21,621 nucleotides of DNA from CAZYXO01 sp964651315 (GCA_964651315.1 CAZYXO010000010.1:1-21621); one strand, 5' to 3'; shown: positions 1-8,276, counted from the stretch's first letter. The notes: generated by a model from the sequence alone, not told the origin. Made by a program: numbers and translations.

Positions 1-28
1 ATTTTGGTATACTATAATTGGTGATAAT

Positions 29-427
29 ATGAAATTTAACAAACAATTAGAACTCGCAATGAATACTATTAATAATGCTCATGTACCCTATTCTAATTTC
101 ACCGTTTGTGCTATCTTAGAAACAAAAAATGGAAAAATATATACAGGAGTAAATGTAGAGAATCACGGAATTCAAAGCATTTGTGCAGAAAGATGTGCAT
201 TTGTTAAAGCAATAAGCAATGGCGAAAAAGAATTTGTATCTATTTTAGTAATCGGAAAAAATAGAAATGATACTGAATATATTGAAACCTTACCATGTGG
301 TTACTGCCGTCAATTTATGAGTGAATTTTGCCCAAAGGATTTTAAAGTATATACTTATGAAAGTAAAACGAATACATTAAAAAGATATAAATTAAAAGAC
401 TTACTACCATATTCATTTAAATTATAA
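29..427 (+). CDS. cdd: Cytidine deaminase
   Basis: Zinc-dependent deaminase that converts cytidine and deoxycytidine to uridine and deoxyuridine in cytoplasmic pyrimidine salvage. The 132-residue protein has the usual length of the small tetrameric Cdd family. The first zinc and catalytic motif is C52-A-E54-R, where Glu54 is the proton shuttle. The second is P-C90-G-Y-C93-R-Q. The ATG at 29 follows a GGTGAT ribosome site (20-25). A TATAAT at 13-18 sits very close to the start and would give an almost leaderless message; TATACT at 8-13 is the alternative -10 box. The window begins too close to see a -35. The gene is convergent with the FAD oxidoreductase, with a shared terminator between them. 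The motifs make the identification firm. Confidence 0.95.
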   Translation: MKFNKQLELAMNTINNAHVPYSNFTVCAILETKNGKIYTGVNVENHGIQSICAERCAFVKAISNGEKEFVSILVIGKNRNDTEYIETLPCGYCRQFMSEFCPKDFKVYTYESKTNTLKRYKLKDLLPYSFKL

Positions 428-435
428 TACAAATT

Positions 436-470
436 AAAATGCAAAATTTTGCGTTTTTTTATGTTTTTTT
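436..470. terminator. Bidirectional terminator between cdd and the FAD oxidoreductase gene
   Basis: The self-complementary core GCAAAATTTTGC (441-452) is flanked by A-rich sequence on the left and by T-runs on the right (454-460, 464-470). On the plus strand it reads as a short hairpin followed by seven T, fitting the end of cdd. On the minus strand the same stem is followed by TTTTAATTT. The stem is short and AT-rich, so strength is uncertain. Confidence 0.55.
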
Positions 471-1832
471 AACTAAATCCCTTGCTGCTACTAAACCAGT
501 TGCTGCGGCTGCAACTATATTTCCGGCTTTTCCTGCACCATCACCAATAAAATACATATTTTCATTTTTTAGTTTAAAATTATTATCAGTTTCAATTTCA
601 TTACTAAAGAATTTAATTTCCGGTCCATATAATAATGTTTCATCATTACTAACACCAGGAATTATTAAATTCAATTTATCTAATCCTTCAATAATATTAG
701 TTATTATTCGATGAGGAAGAACTAATGCTAAATCTCCTGCCACACAATCTTTAAGAGTTGGTTCTATAAAACCTTTATTAATTCGTTTCCATTCACTTCT
801 TCGGCCATTTTTTAAATCTTTTAATATTTGAATAATCGGTTTTCCTGCTCCCAAAACATTTGCAATATGAGCAATAGATTCCCCATAATCTCGTGTATTT
901 GTGACTGGATGAGTAAGGCCAACTTTACTAATAAATGCAAAATTACTATTATTACTTTTAATATCTTTCAATGAATGACCATTCACACAAATATATCCTT
1001 CATAATTTTCTTTTGTTACATAACCACCAGGATTAGTGCAAAACGTTCTTATCTCATCCCCATACGTATTTGTTTTAATGAATATAGTTGGATCATAAAT
1101 AACTTTTGTTATCTTTTCTAAAATTTCTTTTCTTACTTCAACTCTTACACCTATTTCAATACTTTGCGAAACATATGGTATTTGATAATTATCGGCAAGT
1201 TCTTGTATCCATTTAGCCCCAGTTCTACCAGGTGCTACAATCACATATTCAGCATTTATTATTTGGTTATTATCCAGCAATATATTATACACATTATCGT
1301 CTTTTATAATATCAACTACATTAGTTCTATCCATTATGTTAACATTTTTATTACGCAAATAATTTGTAAAATCAGTTATATATGTTGGTAACATATCACT
1401 ACCTAAATGTTTTTGTTTAATTATTAGTAAACGTGCACCAGTTAATGCAACTTTTCTTGATATTTCTAATGCCTCATCCATATTGGTAGGAAACACTTTA
1501 TTATCCATTTTAAACTTATTAAATATTTCTTCTGTGTCATCAATTAATCTATTAGCCGCTTCCATAGACATATATTTAAATAAATCAGATTTACCTATTT
1601 TAGGTGCAAAATTCAATTTACCGTCACTAAAAGTTCCTGCTCCACCAAAACCCGATAAAATTTGACACGGATTACAATTAATGCATTTATCTAACTTAGC
1701 AGCACAATTACGATTTTCTGCTAATCTTCCCTTATCAATTAAAGCAATTTTTAAATTACTATTTTTTTCAATTAATTCATAAGCCGCAAATAAACCTGCA
1801 GGCCCTGCTCCTATTATTACTACATCATACAT
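459..1832 (-). CDS. NAD(P)/FAD-dependent oxidoreductase, COG2509-like
   Basis: Probable cytoplasmic flavoprotein dehydrogenase of the uncharacterised COG2509 family; the substrate is not known. The 457-residue protein starts with a Rossmann FAD-binding motif, G8-A-G-P-A-G13. Next comes a cysteine group (C43, C50, C53, C56) leading into the family segment GFGGAGTFSDGK (61-72). Near the C-terminus FIGDGAG and GNIVAAAATG form the second FAD-contact region. The start is supported by a strong AGGAGG site at 1842-1847, ten bases upstream of the ATG. A good promoter lies just above. The spaced cysteines could ligate a metal or act in redox, but that is inference. The gene stands alone, convergent with cdd and downstream of an unrelated membrane protein. 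Fold and cofactor are clear; the reaction is not. Confidence 0.85.
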   Translation of the reverse strand: MYDVVIIGAGPAGLFAAYELIEKNSNLKIALIDKGRLAENRNCAAKLDKCINCNPCQILSGFGGAGTFSDGKLNFAPKIGKSDLFKYMSMEAANRLIDDTEEIFNKFKMDNKVFPTNMDEALEISRKVALTGARLLIIKQKHLGSDMLPTYITDFTNYLRNKNVNIMDRTNVVDIIKDDNVYNILLDNNQIINAEYVIVAPGRTGAKWIQELADNYQIPYVSQSIEIGVRVEVRKEILEKITKVIYDPTIFIKTNTYGDEIRTFCTNPGGYVTKENYEGYICVNGHSLKDIKSNNSNFAFISKVGLTHPVTNTRDYGESIAHIANVLGAGKPIIQILKDLKNGRRSEWKRINKGFIEPTLKDCVAGDLALVLPHRIITNIIEGLDKLNLIIPGVSNDETLLYGPEIKFFSNEIETDNNFKLKNENMYFIGDGAGKAGNIVAAAATGLVAARDLVKKT

Positions 1833-1853
1833 TATAAAAACCCTCCTATAAAT

Positions 1854-1882
1854 ATCATACCAAATTAAAAGGAATATGTAAA
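1854..1882 (-). promoter_or_regulatory. SigA-type promoter of the FAD oxidoreductase gene
   Basis: On the minus strand: -35 TTTACA (1877-1882), a 17-bp spacer, and -10 TATGAT (1854-1859). The ribosome site follows about 7 bases downstream of the -10. The -35 box lies in the loop of the terminator-like hairpin of the upstream gene. Confidence 0.6.
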
Positions 1883-1890
1883 TTATTCCT
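1862..1890 (-). terminator. Putative terminator of the membrane-protein gene, overlapping the next promoter
   Basis: Arms AGGAATA (1870-1876) and TATTCCT (1884-1890) form a perfect 7-bp stem with a 7-nt loop. On the minus strand the stem is followed by TTTAATTT. It lies a few bases after the stop of the membrane-protein gene. The -35 of the next promoter is in its loop. Confidence 0.45.
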
Positions 1891-1897
1891 GCAAAAT

Positions 1898-2809
1898 TTA
1901 TTCTTTTATATCACTTGGAGATACATTAAAATCTTCACTTATATTATTATATTTATTTCTTAAAACAACTATAGTTATAAATCCTCCTATTGCAACAATT
2001 CCTATTATTAAAGTAATTATACCCATAGTAGTTATTTGATTCATAATTGGATTTAATATTCCGTCAAAGAAATTTTTCATTTCAACAAATTCACCACTTG
2101 CTTTTTGCATTAAAGTATTTTTAAGTGGACTTATTAATAATAGTAATATTCCCACTAATAATGAAGGAATACCCATCCACATTAATGGTTTATAGAAACT
2201 CCATCTTAATAATGCAAATAATCCATAAAATACAACAACTATAATAATAATATATCCGATAAGTTTCTCTTCCGTTGCATATTTATTAAAATCACTAACA
2301 GCATCAGTAAATTCTAAACTATCTATATTTTCTGCTTCTATACTATCACTTATTTCTTGAATACCATTTCTTAAATCATTCTTTTCATCATTTGTTAAAG
2401 TATAACCAGCATTTTCAATAATTGTTATTAACCTATTACTATCAATATTAGGTTTATTTTCTTTAAATATTGCATAAGTTAAATATTCGCTTAAAGTATC
2501 GTTAATAAAAATCATTAATTCTTCATTATCAACTATCTTACTTATTTCTGATTCACTTAAAGCTCCTTCTCTTAAAGTATCCGATATAATTGTTTTAACA
2601 GTTGCTTCTTTATCTACATCTTCGCCTTCAAGAACTTCTCCTATTTTTAATTCCATTATATTTAAATCTTTTAAATATTCTTTAACTTTATCACTTGTTG
2701 TAAAATTTCCCAATAGTTTAACTATAACTAAACATATTAATAATCCAAAAAATACTATTGATAATAAAGAAGAAATAAATCCACCTATCCAATAAAGAAA
2801 TTTTTTCAT
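1898..2809 (-). CDS. Hypothetical membrane protein with four predicted helices
   Basis: I do not recognise this 303-residue protein. It opens with lysines and a strong hydrophobic helix at about residues 5-33 (signal anchor). An acidic soluble domain of about 145 residues follows (about 35-180), rich in Glu, Asp, Asn and Ile. Then come three hydrophobic segments at about 184-203, 211-228 and 258-283, and a short polar tail. The layout suggests a cell-surface domain held between the first and second helices. The ATG at 2809 has only a weak GTGTGA-like ribosome site. A TATAAT (2833-2838 on the minus strand) without a clear -35 lies just upstream. No catalytic motif is visible, and the neighbours give no functional clue. 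Confidence 0.75.
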   Translation of the reverse strand: MKKFLYWIGGFISSLLSIVFFGLLICLVIVKLLGNFTTSDKVKEYLKDLNIMELKIGEVLEGEDVDKEATVKTIISDTLREGALSESEISKIVDNEELMIFINDTLSEYLTYAIFKENKPNIDSNRLITIIENAGYTLTNDEKNDLRNGIQEISDSIEAENIDSLEFTDAVSDFNKYATEEKLIGYIIIIVVVFYGLFALLRWSFYKPLMWMGIPSLLVGILLLLISPLKNTLMQKASGEFVEMKNFFDGILNPIMNQITTMGIITLIIGIVAIGGFITIVVLRNKYNNISEDFNVSPSDIKE

Positions 2810-2858
2810 AAATCACACTACTCTCTAGAAATATTATATAATAGAATATGATAAATAA

Positions 2859-2893
2859 AAAGAAAAAAAATTAAAAATTATAATAATTTTTAA
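2859..2893 (-). terminator. Weak AT-only terminator after the nuclease pseudogene
   Basis: On the minus strand AAAAATTA and TAATTTTT form an AT-only hairpin around the stop codon at 2871-2873. A run of eight T, then C and five T, follows. No G:C pair stabilises the stem, so this is tentative. Confidence 0.3.
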
Positions 2894-3991
2894 CTTCTTC
2901 ATATCTAAGATTGTTAAAAAACATTTTTGCCGCAATTGTTGGATTTAATTGTTGTACTTTCCAAATATCAAACGAAACAAAAGTTCCATTAACATAACAA
3001 TCTTTTACATAAACAAAAAATAGAGGATTAATTTTTAACCAGATATTTTTCCATTACCACCACGTTCTGCACGAATTCCTAATTCTTTTATATTAATAGT
3101 AATTGTATTTTCGTTAAATATTGCATTTTTATTATGTAAAAATTTTTTTAAGGTATTTGGCGTCCAAACATTGTAATGATTTCTTCCAGCAGGTCTAATT
3201 TCTCCTTCAATATTTGCCCATTTAGAAATTTGATTTACTGGCATCATTACAAGATATCCATTAATATCTTCTGTACATATTACATCAGCATACTTTTTGG
3301 TGTAATTATTGGAAACAGCAATATTAACACTTTCTTTAGAAAAATTATTTATATTACTTCCCATTACTTCAAAAAAATTTAATCCTTTTTGTTCTTTTAG
3401 CATTTCTTCAAATTGTGGATTTCTTATTAAAAAATCATCTGTAACACGTAAAATTCCATCTTCGTTATATTTTGGTAAATCAGGTTCGCTAGTTTTTGCT
3501 ACTGTTTCTTTAAATTCAATTGTATAAATATTTAAATCGATAACAGATATTAACGCACTATCAATTCCATTACATCCTCCTGCCTGAATAAGCATTCTAC
3601 TTTTCTCTTCATTCGAATAAGCATACCTAGGAAATAGATAATATGATTTCAATAATTGCTTTATTGTTTCAGGAATAAAATCAGTATTTTCTAAACAATT
3701 AACAAAATGATTTAAATTAAGCATATTAGCAAAAGTTTGAGCATACACACATTCACTAAATACAGCAGACTGAATATTTTTACTACTTTCGTAACTTTTC
3801 TTTATTTGATGAGATAAAGCCGGACATTTTAAATCAAGTAAAGCATAATCAATATCTTTTCTGCGTGAAATGGCTTTTTTCCAAAATTCTGTTCTTTCTA
3901 ATTTGTCAAAAATAACACGCATTGGCTTTACAGAATAAAATTCTGACATTATTTCTTTTTGTAATTTTGTTAATGGTATTCCATTATTCAT
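2871..3991 (-). pseudogene. Putative PD-(D/E)XK restriction endonuclease, frameshifted near the 3' end
   Basis: The intact part (3035-3991) encodes 318 residues beginning MNNGIPLTK and ending NGKISG. Residues 138-161 carry G-G-C-N-G-I-D144, D152 and E159-F-K161, which fits a PD-(D/E)XK nuclease core. The final assignment is inference. After the TAA at 3035-3037, coding-like sequence continues in another frame to a stop at 2871-2873, reading INPLFFVYVKD and later WKVQQLNP. One extra A in the five-A run at 3046-3050 would join the frames as NGK-NIWLKINPLF and give about 373 residues. The upstream sequence reads AAAGGA before the ATG. Its partners would be the methyltransferase and DHH-like genes further upstream on the same strand. 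The short form could instead be a genuine product. Nuclease identity is moderate; the broken frame is well supported by the sequence. Confidence 0.6.
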
Positions 3992-4057
3992 ATTTAACTA
4001 ACATTCCTTTCTTTCATCCTTTCAGTCCTCTGAAAGGCACAAATTGGTCTGAAAAAA

Positions 4058-4085
4058 TTGACTTTTCAAACATTTGGTTTATAAT
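4058..4085 (+). promoter_or_regulatory. Near-consensus promoter driving the orphan plus-strand RNA
   Basis: -35 TTGACT (4058-4063), a 16-bp spacer and -10 TATAAT (4080-4085). The expected transcription start is about 4092. It points away from the nuclease gene, into a stretch without a convincing ORF, and is the only strong plus-strand promoter I see in the accessory block. Confidence 0.75.
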
Positions 4086-4091
4086 AACTAC

Positions 4092-4360
4092 TTGTTGCAG
4101 GTACACTACAGAGCACGGTGAGGTGAGTGTTGTTAAGTATTAACTTAAACCCGTATATTTATATGTTTCGATTATTCCTAGTGTACAAATGGGTGTTGCC
4201 TGCAGATTTTATATCTACTATTTAGAGCACGAAACCTTATCTATGTGAAATCATTAATCGTTTTTTAGTTTAGGAGTTTTCAGTCAATGCCTCAACAATT
4301 ATTATATTAATTTGTTATTATAAACCTTCGAATTTTGTGATTTTTCACAAAATCTTTTTT
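4092..4360 (+). ncRNA. Structured small RNA of unknown family, about 269 nt
   Basis: The unit is defined by the promoter at 4058-4085 and a rho-independent terminator at 4332-4360. It contains no convincing ORF with a ribosome site. Near the 5' end TGCAGG (4096-4101) and TACACTA (4102-4108) pair with CCTGCA (4199-4204) and TAGTGTA (4179-4185). This gives a 13-bp stem with one 13-nt bulge (4186-4198). Inside it, TTAAGT/ACTTAA (4133-4138, 4143-4148) forms a perfect hairpin with loop ATTA. The octamer AGAGCACG occurs twice (4110-4117, 4224-4231). GTGAGGT near the first copy can pair, with G:U pairs, with ACCTTAT just after the second, a possible long-range contact. It is not SRP RNA (found elsewhere), tmRNA or RNase P by visible motifs. 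6S or raiA RNA cannot be excluded by eye. Confidence 0.6.
4332..4360 (+). terminator. Rho-independent terminator of the orphan RNA
   Basis: Perfect 9-bp stem ATTTTGTGA (4332-4340) and TCACAAAAT (4345-4353), loop TTTT, then C and six T (4355-4360). On the minus strand the stem is not followed by a T-run, so it acts only in the plus direction. Confidence 0.75.
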
Positions 4361-4385
4361 GCGTTCTTATTTATTTGATATTTTT

Positions 4386-5320
4386 TCAACCTTCTTCCTC
4401 CTCAATATATGTTAAAGATAATACTCTCATAGTCACAAATGCAAATGAAAATACTTTTAGCTTTAACAATTCATCTTTTATTAATTCAAATTTATTATTA
4501 TTTATTTCGAATCTTTTGCCATCTAATTTATTAAGATCAAATATTTTAAATGTAGGTAATGACTTTAATTCTATTGCTGTACTTAAATAATTAAAAAACT
4601 TTTCTAATAAAACATAATCTTTACATCTAAACATATTTGAGCAGTCGCCATCTATTCCTATACATCCTAGACTTTTTAATGTAACTTCAACATTTTGTTC
4701 TCTATTTTTTCTTATTTGATATTCAGTTTTAACTTTTTTCAAATAAATTTTTAGTATTTGTACCACCTATTTCAATAATCCAATTAGACCAATCAATACA
4801 ATTCTGCGTATATGAATATGTATTTCTAATTACTCTATCCGCTCTTAATATTAAATCCACCAAATCAAAATTTTCAAATTTTTTATTAAAATCAAAATTA
4901 AAAGATTCATCTATTATTTTATAATTTTCTAATATTGCTAATATAAAATGAACTGTTCCAAATGGATACTTAGCTGTATACTGATTATTTCCATATTTAT
5001 CTTTAAAAACTCTATTTCTCATAACATTTGGGTTAATTTTAATATTGAATCTTCATCAAATGCCACAAAATGTTGATCGATAACAGAAATATTTTCTATA
5101 CAAACTGGTAAATCCACAAAAATACATTCATTTATATTTATATTTTTATCTTTTAACCATAATTCATCATTATTTTTTCCACAACAGCAACTAAATCCTA
5201 CTATTTCCCAATTCAAAAAGTGTTGGAGCAACATTCCTGATAATATTCCATCTAAATCAGTATTTACTATACATTTTTTGTTTTTAGTAATTATGTTTTC
5301 ATTTAATTAAAAAAATTCAT
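4386..5320 (-). pseudogene. DHH-like putative phosphoesterase broken by three frameshifts
   Basis: Three consecutive reading frames join into one protein of about 311 residues. The start is the ATG at 5318-5320. It overlaps the methyltransferase TGA and has an AAGGAGG site, but its frame stops after five codons. One added T in AATTAAATG (about 5302-5306) would continue it as NLNENIITKNKK. The next segment has NTDLDGILSGMLL, then IFVDLP and VIDQHFV, resembling the aspartates and His motif of the DHH phosphoesterase superfamily. One A is missing in the AAAA run near 5036 (ILK|INPNVMRN). One A is surplus in the six-A run near 4733-4738 (NLFEK|VKTEY). The last part continues through IGIDGDCSNMF to EEEEG. 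I do not recognise the family by name. Position between methyltransferase and nuclease suggests a defence role. The DHH assignment is inference from spacing and motifs. Confidence 0.6.
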
Positions 5321-6960
5321 TTAACCTCCTTATTAAAAAATATATTCTTATGTATTATTTTAAATATAGAATAACTTTCATTATGTCCCAATATATTTAA
5401 TAATCTAGTATTTATTTTGTTTTTATATGATTCAGGAAATTTAATATTTTCTTGTTTTACACCAGCATTAATTTTTATTGTTGTGTAATTATTTTCTTCT
5501 TTTATCATTTCTTTACAAATTTTTTTAAAAAATAATTTATCATCTTTCGATAACAGATTTAAAAAAACAGGCATTTTATTTAATAATCCAATTGGATATG
5601 TAATACCTCCATCATAAATTCTCCACCACCAATACGTAAAACTTGAATTAATAAAACAATATAAGAAATAAAATGCCTCTTCATCAATTATATTCAATGT
5701 AATTGAGCCTGTTCTATTTAATTTTTTAGATGATGCAGTTGTATTATATCTGCATGTATTTGGCATATCAATTATATATTTTGTTATACTTTTTGCTAAT
5801 AAATCTTTAACAGTATATAAAGATTTTTCTTTCCAATCGTCAAATATATTTTTTAAACTTTTTTCGATTTTTTCAAAACAATATTTTTTATCATCTATAA
5901 TTTGTAATTCATTAGATATAGTTTTTTTAAGAATATCACATTGTAATACTTTTTTTCTTTCTTCATTTTTAAATCTTATCATTGGTGATACTTTATACCC
6001 TTTTATTTTCTTATCTGCATTAACTACAGTTATTGCTGCACGAACTGAATTAGATGTATTCGTATTAAAAACACCATGTTTTCTACCACAAAAAATGTTC
6101 CCAGGAACATTATCAAATGACACAATAAAACCATTCCCAATTTCACACATTTTTTTTCTAAGAGAATAAAATTTATTGCTAGAAATAAAACTAAATGGAG
6201 TAATTATTACTGTTGATTTACTCTGAACAAATATTTTTTCCATAAATGCCGAATATAACTCACGAGAATCTTTTACAACATTTGTTATTTCCCAATTGCT
6301 ATCAAATGATTGAATTGACGCATATGGTGGATTAGATATTGTTTTGCAATTATTAGGTAAAGATATATTATTATCCAAAAAATCACCATAAATATCATGT
6401 ATTTTATCTTCTAACTCCAAACCATATTTAATTAACAATGATGTTTTACATATCTTTAATGCTACTTTATCAAAATCATATAGATATACTTTGCCTTCGT
6501 TTAATATTTTTTTAGCATTATCATATCCTTTATAATCTAAATATGTAAGTATAAGTTTTCCTGTTCCACAACCAACATCACAAATATTTAAACCTTCACA
6601 TTCATCTAACCATTGACTCATTACTAATGCAACATCATCAGGAGTATAATATTGCCCACTTTTCTTTTTTTAAATTTTATCTTGTGTTGCTAAACCAATT
6701 TCATATAATTCTCCAAAATTTTGAATGTTTATTAATTCTTCTTGTACGCCATATTTAATTACATAATCACAAATATTATCCCATGTTTCTTCTAAACCGT
6801 TTATTTCAATATCATTAATATACATATTTAAACTATAATGAATGTATTTATTATGTAAATCATCACTTGATATATTTTTATAATTTATATGAGAATTATC
6901 GGTAGTATTTTGAAAATTATTACTAAATAATAATGGTTGATTTTTTGTAATTTTTTCCAT
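5317..6960 (-). pseudogene. N6-adenine DNA methyltransferase with an in-frame stop
   Basis: A type II or Eco57I-like modification methyltransferase, one frame of 548 codons interrupted by TAA at 6670-6672. The 96 residues before the stop end FGELYEIGLATQDKI. After it the same frame reads KKKSGQYYTPDDVALV and then MSQWLDECEG. GQYYTP is the usual segment just before the SAM-binding motif DVGCGTG. The catalytic NPPY follows about 80 residues later, marking an amino-adenine methylase. A later NTNTSNSVRAAITV stretch and C-terminal target-recognition-like region are intact. No ATG, GTG or TTG lies between the stop and the ATG at 6621, so restarting would lose GQYYTP. The 5' ATG at 6960 has a GGAGGT site and an extended -10 promoter. 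GAA to TAA is the simplest cause. The gene overlaps the start of the DHH-like gene. Confidence 0.75.
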
Positions 6961-6987
6961 ATAAATACCTCCGATATCTGTAATACA

Positions 6988-6996
6988 ATTATATCA
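6988..6996 (-). promoter_or_regulatory. Extended -10 promoter of the methyltransferase gene
   Basis: TGATATAAT on the minus strand (TATAAT at 6988-6993, TG at 6995-6996). No good -35 is seen, as is usual for extended -10 promoters. It lies about 28 bases before the ATG at 6960. Confidence 0.5.
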
Positions 6997-7138
6997 TAAC
7001 AATTAAGCATTTATCTATGATTTTACATATAAATATCTGCTTATTTAATTATTTATTATTGATTTTTATTTAAGAAAAACTACTATTTATAAATATATTT
7101 ACACATTTTTATCGTATTTTATTATCTTTAATGAATAT

Positions 7139-7595
7139 TTATTCATTAGTATTTATTAAAGTTATTTTATTATCTTTGCAAATAGTAATACCATAATTAT
7201 TTTTCATTATCGCCTATACCGTTTTTTAATTATCGTAATCTCCACTCTTCATAAACAAATCTCTATTAACCTTTATAAAAATAGGATCCTTCTTGATAAT
7301 AATAGATATCATAATCTATTTTCTACTATCTTTCCTAAAATTGTATTTTCATTTTGACATTTTTTCTTAAAGAGATATCCAATTATCAATTTATAATTAT
7401 TATTATTAAAATATTTATAATTACATAAAATCAAGCATGGTAATTCATCAGTTTGTTGCATTTCTTTAATATCATCATTATAGAAAAGCTCTCTTGATTA
7501 ACATCTCCTTCACATGACATAGCCTTTGATATTATTTTTTCCCTATTCAATGAATAAAAAGCGATATCAATTTCTTTACCAATCAATTTTACCAT
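7139..7595 (-). pseudogene. Degraded remnant of an unrecognised gene
   Basis: The gap of about 830 bases between methyltransferase and ppa is not empty on the minus strand. From an ATG at 7595 a 54-codon frame begins MVKLIGKEIDIAFYSLNREK and ends at 7431. A second frame overlaps it and continues FYNDDIKEMQQTDELPCLI to a stop at 7309-7311. A third gives DYDIYYYQEGSYFYK to 7266-7268. Scattered pieces such as KNNYGITICKDNKITLINT run to 7139-7141. The pieces read as one protein eroded by several indels and stops. Sequence up to about 7745 may hold more of its 5' part (DDFLKMTVNVITFRNERYKW). I do not recognise the family. It may have been the first gene of the defence block. The remaining bases (6997-7138) are AT-rich with a TAATGAATA/TATTCATTA inverted repeat at 7129-7148. 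Confidence 0.5.
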
Positions 7596-7750
7596 TATAT
7601 TATTTAATCATTCCTCTTTCATTGTTAATACTATTTTCCTTTCCATTTATATCTTTCATTTCGGAAAGTTATTACATTAACTGTCATTTTCAAAAAATCA
7701 TCTACACTGACATTATCATAAAATTTCTACATTATTTTAAAAAATAATCT

Positions 7751-7779
7751 TTGACTATTTTCTAAAATAAAACTATACT
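7751..7779 (+). promoter_or_regulatory. Consensus SigA promoter of ppa
   Basis: -35 TTGACT (7751-7756), 17-bp spacer, -10 TATACT (7774-7779). The start would be near 7786, giving a leader of about 11 bases that contains the AGGTG ribosome site. Confidence 0.75.
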
Positions 7780-7796
7780 TAATTTAGGTGATTAAA

Positions 7797-8276
7797 ATGA
7801 ATGTAGATGCAATAATTGAAATTCCAATGGGAACAAGAAACAAATATGAAGTAGATAAGGAATCAGGAAAAATTAGACTTGATAGAGTTTTATACTCAAG
7901 TGTAAGCTATCCTTGTGAATATGGATTTATTGACAATACTTTAAGTAGCGATGGAGATCCATTAGATATTTTAGTATTATCAGGAACACCAACATTTCCA
8001 GGGTGTATAGTTAATTCAAGAGTACTAGGATATTTAGATATAATTGATCGTGGTCAAGAAGATCAAAAAGTAATATCGGTTGTTAATAATGATCCAAGAT
8101 TTGAACATATTAAAGATTTTAAAGATATTCCTGAACATACACTTTTAGAAATACAAGAATTTTTTAAAACTTATAAAAGATTACAAGGAATCAACGTCGA
8201 AATAAAAGATTTTCATAATTTAGAAGATACAATTAAACTGATTGAAGAATGTAAAAATAGAAAGCTAAACAACTAG
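7797..8276 (+). CDS. ppa: Inorganic pyrophosphatase, family I
   Basis: Soluble Mg-dependent pyrophosphatase that hydrolyses PPi to two phosphates and pulls biosynthetic reactions such as nucleic acid synthesis. The start is taken at the ATG at 7797, giving 159 residues. An upstream in-frame GTG at 7788 is part of the AGGTG ribosome site and unlikely to be the start. The signature D52-G-D54-P-L-D57 provides metal-binding aspartates. EIPMGTRNKYEVDKESG and YPCEYGFI match the family's N-terminal strand and active-site wall. It is slightly shorter at the N-terminus than the E. coli enzyme. Its TAG stop overlaps the end of mfd by 4 bases, tail to tail. Identification is secure. Confidence 0.95.
   Translation: MNVDAIIEIPMGTRNKYEVDKESGKIRLDRVLYSSVSYPCEYGFIDNTLSSDGDPLDILVLSGTPTFPGCIVNSRVLGYLDIIDRGQEDQKVISVVNNDPRFEHIKDFKDIPEHTLLEIQEFFKTYKRLQGINVEIKDFHNLEDTIKLIEECKNRKLNN

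Noticed and set aside
439..714. Open frame of 91 codons on the plus strand
   Set aside because: It lies antisense to the FAD oxidoreductase gene, has no ribosome site and starts in the terminator.
3922..4143. Open frame of 73 codons on the plus strand crossing the RNA promoter
   Set aside because: It overlaps the nuclease start, lacks a ribosome site and contains the promoter of the orphan RNA.
4092..4360. tracrRNA, tmRNA or RNase P RNA identity for the orphan RNA
   Set aside because: No cas genes or repeats, no tRNA-like end and none of the conserved RNase P core sequences are visible.
7129..7148. Inverted repeat TAATGAATA/TATTCATTA as an insertion-sequence end
   Set aside because: It is AT-only with a two-base gap, no matching distant copy and no transposase nearby.
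7526..7747. Hydrophobic 73-codon frame upstream of ppa
   Set aside because: No ribosome site; it is antisense to the degraded gene, and its hydrophobicity follows from T-rich sequence.
7788..7796. GTG start for ppa
   Set aside because: The GTG is part of the AGGTG ribosome site; the ATG at 7797 has proper spacing.
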